From Thermoplasmata archaeon (GTDB lineage: Archaea > Thermoplasmatota > DAOVMN01), in contig DAOVMN010000150.1 in assembly GCA_030630685.1 (NCBI GenBank), positions 1-6,028 on the forward strand: 6,028 nucleotides of DNA. Direction: 5' to 3'. Under the pieces are notes generated by a model. That model was not told the DNA's origin. It searched no databases and saw only the letters and a program-made list of their open reading frames with translations. Position numbers and translations under genes: made by a program. Below, in pieces: positions 1 to 4,113 of the stretch (position 1 is the stretch's first letter; each line of letters opens with the position of its first letter).

Positions 1-1148
1 TTGTCCTCTGCCGATTCAGTGATTATATTCCCGGGGTCCAGATGGACCAAAACCCGATGCCTTCCTGCTTCCGGGGCCCAGGCAAATATCGCTGTTGTAT
101 TTTTCCCTGCCTTCACCTCCACCTCTATTGTCCAGTCGTGTGATCCGGTGGTCACAGATACGTCCACTATCGAATCGATATTTCCATCATTGTGGACCCT
201 CACGAAGAGATTGGATTCTGTTCCGGCAATTGCATCCGTATACACATCCCCTGGGCCGATAGACAGGTCAGGGAAGAATTCGGTGCGATTGTAGTATATC
301 TGATATCTTGAACTCCTGTTGTCCTGCCAGAAGATGATGGGGTTGAGATTGGAATCCACGGCAATGGGTGCTTCCCCCACACCGGTATCGCTGTGTGAAA
401 CCCGGAGGTTATCCCAGATAGGTTCTCCCGAAGGACCGAGCTTGGACAGGAACACCTCGAAATGGTGGCAGTACATATCACGCCAGGTGATGTAGACGTT
501 CCCCTTGCTGTCCAAAAATATCGGGGTAATGCCCGAGGGTGCCGGATCGCTGCCCGAGATCCGCTGGAGGCCGCCGCCCGGGCCCTGGTCGATCCTTTTA
601 TAATAGACCTCGAAGCTCCCCGAGCGATTATCCGTAAATGCCAGGTGTGCATCCCCATCAGGTCCGATCGCTATCATTGGCTGCATGGACATCGCTGCAT
701 CCGAGGTGAGACGATAGTTATCTACAATGGAGATCAGGGAAGCGTTTACCGAGCTTCCGTTCTCCGGGGCCAAGGAAGGCTTCAGTAGGGAATAATAGAT
801 CTCAGGGTTTGCATCCCTGCTGTCGGTCCAGACCACATGCACCTTTCCCTCAGGATCCAGGGCCAGCTCCGGAAGCGGGGAATACTCTATCATCACGTGG
901 CCTGCGAGATATTCCAGGAATGGGGCGAGTCCCACGATCCTCAGGTTGGTGGTTATGCGTGTATCATCTATAAGCCTGATATCCTCATCACCGATGTCTC
1001 CCACCCTAAATTCCGCCTTGGCGGGGTCCAATTCTGTATAATAGATCTCATAATCTGTTCCCCTACTGGTAATCCGAAGATCCAGCCAGGCGATGTGTAC
1101 CTTTCCCTCGTCATCCACCCCGATCGATGGGGTATAGGCCCCGATCGC
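1..1148 (-). CDS. C-terminal part of the same surface protein: five propeller blades plus CARDB-like domain (partial)
   Basis: This frame is open from the frameshift to the left edge and continues the upstream fragment, giving about 543 residues in all once one G is skipped. Five more blades show a common pattern, a strand ending in W (or F), then D-x-R/N, then EIYY or similar: VHIAWLD (W182), VHVVWTDSR (W268), AHLAFTDNR (F332), VYITWRD (W383) and PIIFWQDNR (W435). With the two upstream blades this makes seven, a common number for a closed propeller. Blades 3 and 4 are 86 residues apart, against 50-64 for the others, so there is an insertion there. From about residue 455 (DLSIGPGDV) a CARDB-like Ig-fold domain begins. 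It shows the typical VRVHNDGN, then VSVTTG, then VLVHLDPGNIITESAEDN. Such domains occur in archaeal cell-surface proteins, so a role in surface binding or adhesion is inferred. No catalytic residues are recognised. A gene caller may start this fragment at an internal ATG such as the one near 893; I regard that as an artefact of the break. Confidence 0.75.
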
Positions 1149-1632
1149 CCCCCTGGACAATCGGCATCCCCGGGATAAGCGTGTCCCCATCCCTGGATAT
1201 CTCCATATAGTAGATGTTCCTGAACAGGGAATCCTGCCATACGATATGAGCCGTGCCGTTTCTCTCCACCGCGATGTCCGGCCAGGCGGATTCGAAAGCA
1301 AACGCACTCGCGATGGTCCGGTTCACTATAACATCCCCGGTGGGGCTCATCTTCATGAAATGTATGTCTCTGCTCTCGTTAAAGATTCCAGAGCCTTCCT
1401 CCCAGACCAGATAGATATTGTCCTCACCATCGATCCCGACGGCGGGGGAGCCTGCATAGCTCTCCGCATTCGTCACCCTTTCTTCGCCGGACCAGTGATT
1501 GCCACCACCATTGGAACTGAACAAAAGGATTAATATTATTCCCGCAAACAGAATAAGGCCCACGTTCAGGAGGGGCGAAAAAGGAATGGGAACCAATGAA
1601 TTCCTATTTGTGCGAAGTGGTTTTTTCATCAT
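1111..1632 (-). CDS. N-terminal part of a frameshifted membrane-anchored beta-propeller surface protein
   Basis: This reading frame encodes 173 residues before a stop and is the 5' part of a longer gene. A basic N-terminus (MMKKPLRTNR) is followed by a hydrophobic segment at about residues 22-38 without a clear cleavage site, so it is probably a signal anchor with the rest of the protein outside the cell. Two propeller-like repeats follow, each with a strand ending in Trp: IYLVWEE around W77 and AHIVWQD around W132, the second continuing into NIYYMEI. The last 12 residues (after Q160-G161) look unlike the family, because the frame is lost at a run of six G on the coding strand. The same repeat pattern continues directly in the neighbouring frame. 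Two adjacent ATG codons (1630-1632 and 1627-1629) could start it, and no strong Shine-Dalgarno site is seen. The fold is inferred from repeat pattern only; the exact function is unknown. Confidence 0.75.
   Translation of the reverse strand: MMKKPLRTNRNSLVPIPFSPLLNVGLILFAGIILILLFSSNGGGNHWSGEERVTNAESYAGSPAVGIDGEDNIYLVWEEGSGIFNESRDIHFMKMSPTGDVIVNRTIASAFAFESAWPDIAVERNGTAHIVWQDSLFRNIYYMEISRDGDTLIPGMPIVQGGDRGLYPIDRGG
1148..1153 (-). other. Frameshift site: homopolymer of six G (coding strand)
   Basis: On the coding strand the sequence reads CAG GGG GGC GAT and reaches a stop at 1111-1113. Skipping one G gives CAG GGG GCG ATC GGG GCC, which opens a frame that stays open for more than 1,100 bases and carries the same repeat motif. 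Five G instead of six would restore one protein. The cause could be a sequencing or assembly error, a genuine disabling mutation, or, less likely, slippage-based switching. The tract is short for phase variation. Confidence 0.75.
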
Positions 1633-1677
1633 TTTTTTACGTCCAGTTTGTCCGGGATAAGATAATCAGGAACGCCT

Positions 1678-1700
1678 TTATTAATATACTTTTCTTCGCC
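1678..1700 (-). promoter_or_regulatory. Candidate archaeal promoter (BRE/TATA) for the surface-protein gene
   Basis: On the minus strand the sequence reads CGAAGAAAAGTATATTAATA, a purine-rich BRE-like stretch followed by a TATA-like box (about 1681-1688). The start codon at 1632 lies about 50 bases downstream. Transcription starting about 25 bases after the box would leave a leader of roughly 25-30 bases. This is judged from the pattern only. Confidence 0.5.
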
Positions 1701-1874
1701 CTGGACAAAAAAGATAAAATTGGGGGAGAAGCGAGATTATTGGAATGCGGGTGATATGACGCACACCACAGGAGATTTTCAGGTTGTCCAGCACAGACAT
1801 TATCCTGACATGGTCCTTATTCAAAAGGGGCTTCAGACCGGTACGCAGAGGCGTAATCCGTGTTCAATCGTATA

Positions 1875-1888
1875 CGAAATCTTAATAA
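1875..1888 (+). promoter_or_regulatory. Candidate promoter of the rpl1-rpl10-rpl12 operon
   Basis: CGAAATCTTAATAA resembles an archaeal BRE (CGAAA) followed by an AT-rich TATA box. Initiation about 25 bases downstream would place the transcript start near 1905-1915 and give a leader of roughly 75-85 bases before the rpl1 start at 1989, room for a regulatory structure. A second AT-rich patch (GATTATAGAG, about 1892-1901) is a weaker alternative. Confidence 0.45.
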
Positions 1889-1930
1889 GCCGATTATAGA
1901 GTGAGCGGCAGTACTATCTGTAGTAGATGC

Positions 1931-1965
1931 ATGCCCCTGCCCCAATAGCTGGCGGATGCAGGCAT
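1931..1965 (+). promoter_or_regulatory. Possible hairpin in the rpl1 leader (candidate L1 autoregulatory site)
   Basis: ATGCC (1931-1935) can pair with GGCAT (1961-1965), and TGC (1938-1940) with GCA (1958-1960). This leaves a CC bulge at 1936-1937 and a loop containing GGCGGAT. The structure would sit just upstream of the Shine-Dalgarno site at 1977-1981. In Methanococcus and some other archaea, L1 represses its own operon by binding an mRNA structure that mimics its 23S rRNA site, so the position is suggestive. I did not establish a match to the L1-binding consensus, so the regulatory role is inference. Confidence 0.3.
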
Positions 1966-1976
1966 CGTGGGACTAC

Positions 1977-1981
1977 GGAGG
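1977..1981 (+). promoter_or_regulatory. Shine-Dalgarno site that fixes the rpl1 start
   Basis: GGAGG lies seven bases before the ATG at 1989. An in-frame ATG at 1956 lies upstream of this site, and its extra residues (MQASWDYGGNL) do not resemble an L1 N-terminus, so the start at 1989 is preferred. Confidence 0.8.
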
Positions 1982-1988
1982 AAATCTT

Positions 1989-2621
1989 ATGAGCGATTAC
2001 ATAAACATCCTGAAAGAGCTTATTTCAAGTTCCCCCTCCCGGAACTTCAAGGAAACCGTGGAACTCGCGATAAACCTCAAGGACATCGATCTCAGCCTCC
2101 CCAGGAATAGAATCGAGGAGGAGGTCGTGCTCCCGAAGGGAAGGGGCAGGCAAGTAAAGATAGCGGTCTTTGCCACTACCGAGCTTGCCATGAAAGCGAA
2201 GGATGTCGCCGACATGGTCATCAGGGATGAGGAAATAGATGACATTGCCGGAGATAGGAGGGCGGCCCGGAAGCTGGCCAACCAGCATGCATTCTTCCTT
2301 GCCGAGGCTCCATTGATGCCGATAATAGGGAAAAAGTTAGGTATCGTGCTCGGACCGAGAGGGAAGATGCCCAGGCCCATTCCACCGGGGATGGACCCCA
2401 GCGGGATCATTAACACCCTCAGGAATACCGTGAAGATGAGGAGCAAGGATAGGCGTACCTTTCATGTGCCCATCGGCACGAGGGAGATGTCCCCCGAGGA
2501 TCTGGCGGAGAACCTGAATGTCATTCTCAAAAGGATAATGTCCAGGCTCGACAGGGGGAAACAGAACATTGCCTCGATCTATGTTAAGACCACCATGGGG
2601 CATTCAAAGAGGATCATGTGA
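1989..2621 (+). CDS. rpl1: 50S ribosomal protein L1 (archaeal uL1)
   Basis: The product is 210 residues, about the usual length for archaeal L1. L1 binds 23S rRNA to form the mobile L1 stalk, which helps move deacylated tRNA out through the E site. In several prokaryotes it also represses translation of its own mRNA. The sequence shows the N-terminal RNA-binding element NFKETVELAINLKDID (from residue 19, with F20 matching the conserved RNA-contacting Phe), then the LPKGRGR motif (48-54). The domain II signature LGPRGKMPRPIPP begins at residue 121, and the C-terminal SIYVKTTMG carries the conserved Thr-Met-Gly (202-204) that contacts rRNA. It is the first gene of the operon. Its stop codon (2619-2621) lies ten bases before the rpl10 start, and the rpl10 Shine-Dalgarno site begins on the stop codon, so the two are probably translationally coupled. 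L11 is not upstream, so the operon is the three-gene form. Identification is firm. Confidence 0.97.
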   Translation: MSDYINILKELISSSPSRNFKETVELAINLKDIDLSLPRNRIEEEVVLPKGRGRQVKIAVFATTELAMKAKDVADMVIRDEEIDDIAGDRRAARKLANQHAFFLAEAPLMPIIGKKLGIVLGPRGKMPRPIPPGMDPSGIINTLRNTVKMRSKDRRTFHVPIGTREMSPEDLAENLNVILKRIMSRLDRGKQNIASIYVKTTMGHSKRIM

Positions 2622-2626
2622 GGTGA
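2620..2626 (+). promoter_or_regulatory. Shine-Dalgarno site for rpl10 overlapping the rpl1 stop codon
   Basis: GAGGTGA covers the last bases of the rpl1 stop TGA (2619-2621) and ends five bases before the ATG at 2632. This supports 2632 over the in-frame upstream ATG at 2569, which would lie inside rpl1. It also suggests that ribosomes finishing L1 help start L10. Confidence 0.75.
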
Positions 2627-2631
2627 GTGAG

Positions 2632-3645
2632 ATGGCGCATGTTGCAGAATGGAAAAGGGGATATTTGGATGAGCTCGTGAGTGCCATTGTGGAGAAGCCC
2701 GTGGTTGGTATCATAAATGTCCATGGGATACCTGCAAGACAGATGCAGGAGATAAGGAAGAGCATCAGGGGAATGATGCATCTCAAGGGTTCAAAGAACA
2801 TACTCATCAAGTTGGCACTAAGGAAGGCCGCTGAACAGGGTAGGACTGGCCTTGATTCACTTATCGATCATATCGACGGCCAGTGTGCCGTCGTGACCAC
2901 AGACCTGAATCCCTTCAAGCTATTCAAGCAGTTCGAGGCAACCAAGACCCCCGCACCCGCCAAGGGCGGGGAGATAGCACCAGAGGACATAGTGGTTAAG
3001 AAAGGAAACACCCCCTTCAAGCCCGGTCCCATGGTGAGTGAGTTCCAGAGGGCCGGACTCCCTGCTGCCATCGAGAGGGGCAAGATAATCATTCGGAAGA
3101 ACACAGTTCTTGTGAAGAAGGGGGAAGAGATCCCGAAGAGGGTTGCAGGGGTTCTCACCAAGTTAGAGATATTCCCGCTTGTGGTTGGGTTGGACCTGAG
3201 GGCTGCATGGGAGGATGGGACGGTATTCGATGCTGACTCGCTGAGGGTGGACGAGGAGCAGATGCTATCCCAGTTCAGGCTGGCATCCCTTCAGGCCCTT
3301 AACCTGGGGGTGTTTGCCGGCTATCCAACCAAACAGACAATCGTGCCCATAATACAGAAGGCCTTTATCCAGGCGCTCAGCCTCTCTATCAGCTCTGGTT
3401 ATGCCACTTCGGATAATATTAGGATGTTGATAGCAAAGGCGAGGGGCCAGATGATGGCTCTTGCTTCATTATTGGATCCAGAGGCATTGGATTCCGAAAT
3501 ACATGACTCACTCTCCTTGACCCCGGCTGCGCCACCGGCACCTTCTGTCGGTGAGGAGAAAGAGGAGGAGACGAGTGAACCGGAAAAGGAGGAAGAAGTC
3601 TCTGAAGAAGACGCAGCCGCAGGTTTAGGAGAACTATTCAAATGA
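2632..3645 (+). CDS. rpl10: 50S ribosomal protein L10 (archaeal P0, uL10), base of the ribosomal stalk
   Basis: The product is 337 residues, typical of the archaeal P0 type and about twice the bacterial length. L10 binds 23S rRNA near the GTPase centre and carries the L12 dimers that recruit elongation and initiation factors. The N-terminal rRNA-binding domain (about 1-105) begins MAHVAEWKRGYLDEL and includes ARQMQEIRKSIRG and LKGSKNILIKLALRKA. An insertion domain follows, with GLPAAIERGKIIIRKNTVLV. A long helical spine (about 212-285, QFRLASLQALNLGVFAGYP onward) corresponds to the region that binds several L12 dimers in Pyrococcus. The acidic tail (about 307-337) ends in EEDAAAGLGELFK, nearly matching the L12 C-terminus, as is usual for archaeal and eukaryotic P-proteins. 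It lies between rpl1 and rpl12, with the rpl12 start 16 bases after its stop. Identification is firm. Confidence 0.97.
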   Translation: MAHVAEWKRGYLDELVSAIVEKPVVGIINVHGIPARQMQEIRKSIRGMMHLKGSKNILIKLALRKAAEQGRTGLDSLIDHIDGQCAVVTTDLNPFKLFKQFEATKTPAPAKGGEIAPEDIVVKKGNTPFKPGPMVSEFQRAGLPAAIERGKIIIRKNTVLVKKGEEIPKRVAGVLTKLEIFPLVVGLDLRAAWEDGTVFDADSLRVDEEQMLSQFRLASLQALNLGVFAGYPTKQTIVPIIQKAFIQALSLSISSGYATSDNIRMLIAKARGQMMALASLLDPEALDSEIHDSLSLTPAAPPAPSVGEEKEEETSEPEKEEEVSEEDAAAGLGELFK

Positions 3646-3654
3646 AAAGGAGGT
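3646..3654 (+). promoter_or_regulatory. Strong Shine-Dalgarno site that decides the rpl12 start
   Basis: AAAGGAGGT lies seven bases before the ATG at 3662 but only one base before the in-frame ATG at 3656. The spacing and the family N-terminus (MEYIY) both favour 3662. The site is the strongest of the three in the operon, which fits L12 being needed in several copies per ribosome. Confidence 0.8.
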
Positions 3655-3661
3655 AATGAAT

Positions 3662-3976
3662 ATGGAATATATCTACAGTGCAATGGTACTTCATGCCGCT
3701 GGAAAGGATATTACAGAGGAGGGGATCAAGAATATCCTCGAGGCAGCAGGCATTGAAGTGAATGATACACGTATCAAGGCTCTTACTTCCTCTCTCGAGG
3801 GCATTGACATCGAGGAGGCCATGGCCTCTGCGGTGAGCGCTGCTCCCGCCGCTGCGGCACCAGCTTTAGGCGGTGAGGAGAAGAAAGAGGAAGTAAAGAA
3901 AGAAGAACCCGAGGAAGAGGAAGAAGCAGTTTCGGAGGAAGAGGCGGCAGCAGGACTTGGTGCCCTCTTCGGATAA
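3662..3976 (+). CDS. rpl12: 50S ribosomal protein L12 (archaeal P1), stalk protein
   Basis: The product is 104 residues, as expected for archaeal P1 and unrelated in sequence to bacterial L7/L12. It forms dimers that attach to the L10 spine and reach out to bring elongation factors to the ribosome. The helical N-terminal dimerisation and L10-binding domain (about 1-57) begins MEYIYSAMVLHAAGKDITEE. An Ala/Pro-rich flexible hinge follows (about 58-69, AVSAAPAAAAPAL), then a Glu/Lys-rich linker. The conserved end is EEEAAAGLGALFG (92-104), the hydrophobic tip that in archaea and eukaryotes contacts translation factors. The L10 tail carries nearly the same end. It is the last gene of the operon and is followed at once by a likely terminator. 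The alternative start at 3656 would add only two residues and has poor spacing from the Shine-Dalgarno site. Confidence 0.97.
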   Translation: MEYIYSAMVLHAAGKDITEEGIKNILEAAGIEVNDTRIKALTSSLEGIDIEEAMASAVSAAPAAAAPALGGEEKKEEVKKEEPEEEEEAVSEEEAAAGLGALFG

Positions 3977-4017
3977 AGAAGGATTTTCCCCTTCTTCGTC
4001 CCTCTTTCCTATTTTTT
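3976..4017 (+). terminator. Likely terminator of the ribosomal protein operon
   Basis: AAGAAGG (3976-3982) pairs perfectly with CCTTCTT (3990-3996) around a seven-base loop. The stem starts at the last base of the rpl12 stop codon. A pyrimidine-rich stretch follows, with a run of six T at 4012-4017. Archaeal termination depends mainly on T-rich tracts, so the tract may matter more than the stem. It separates the operon from lonB. Confidence 0.6.
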
Positions 4018-4040
4018 CCTTGATTTGAATCAATGAAAAG

Positions 4041-4056
4041 GGAAAAGATATATATT
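4041..4056 (+). promoter_or_regulatory. Candidate promoter of lonB
   Basis: GGAAAAGATATATATT combines a purine-rich BRE-like stretch with a good TATA box. A start about 25 bases downstream (near 4075-4085) would leave a leader of about 30-40 bases before the ATG at 4114. With the terminator-like element just upstream, this suggests lonB is transcribed independently of the ribosomal genes. I saw no clear heat-shock operator. Confidence 0.6.
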
Positions 4057-4113
4057 TGCTCGATGATGGAGACCTTAATCTGTATAGGATAAATCGCCGG
4101 AAGCGGTGACGAC

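Larger units (their letters stand above)
1633..1988. other. Divergent intergenic region between the surface-protein gene and rpl1
   Basis: This stretch of about 355 bases holds no coding region I can support. It contains the minus-strand TATA-like box near 1681-1688, a plus-strand BRE/TATA candidate at 1875-1888, and the L1 leader with a possible hairpin at 1931-1965. A short stem, TACGC (1842-1846) with GCGTA (1851-1855) around a four-base loop, lies upstream of the plus-strand promoter. I see no tRNA fold and no gene for L11, which often precedes rpl1 in archaea. The middle part (about 1720-1870) has no assigned function. Confidence 0.6.

Noticed and set aside
1148..1153. Programmed +1 ribosomal frameshifting
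   Set aside because: The sequence GGG GGC is not a recognised slippery site, and no stimulatory structure or rare codon is evident. An error or mutation is the simpler reading.
968..1240. Minus-strand open frame of 90 residues across the frameshift
   Set aside because: It is in the third frame and shows none of the repeat motifs. The real continuation is the frame open from 1148 to the left edge.
1751..1808. Possible C/D box small RNA (GTGATATGA and CTGA)
   Set aside because: The C box is imperfect (the consensus is RTGATGA), and no convincing internal D'/C' pair or terminal stem is seen.
1956..1988. N-terminal extension of L1 from the ATG at 1956
   Set aside because: The Shine-Dalgarno site GGAGG lies inside this extension, and the extra residues do not resemble L1. 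The start at 1989 has correct spacing and family length.
2569..2631. N-terminal extension of L10 from the ATG at 2569
   Set aside because: It would overlap the end of rpl1, while a good Shine-Dalgarno site and the conserved N-terminus point to 2632.
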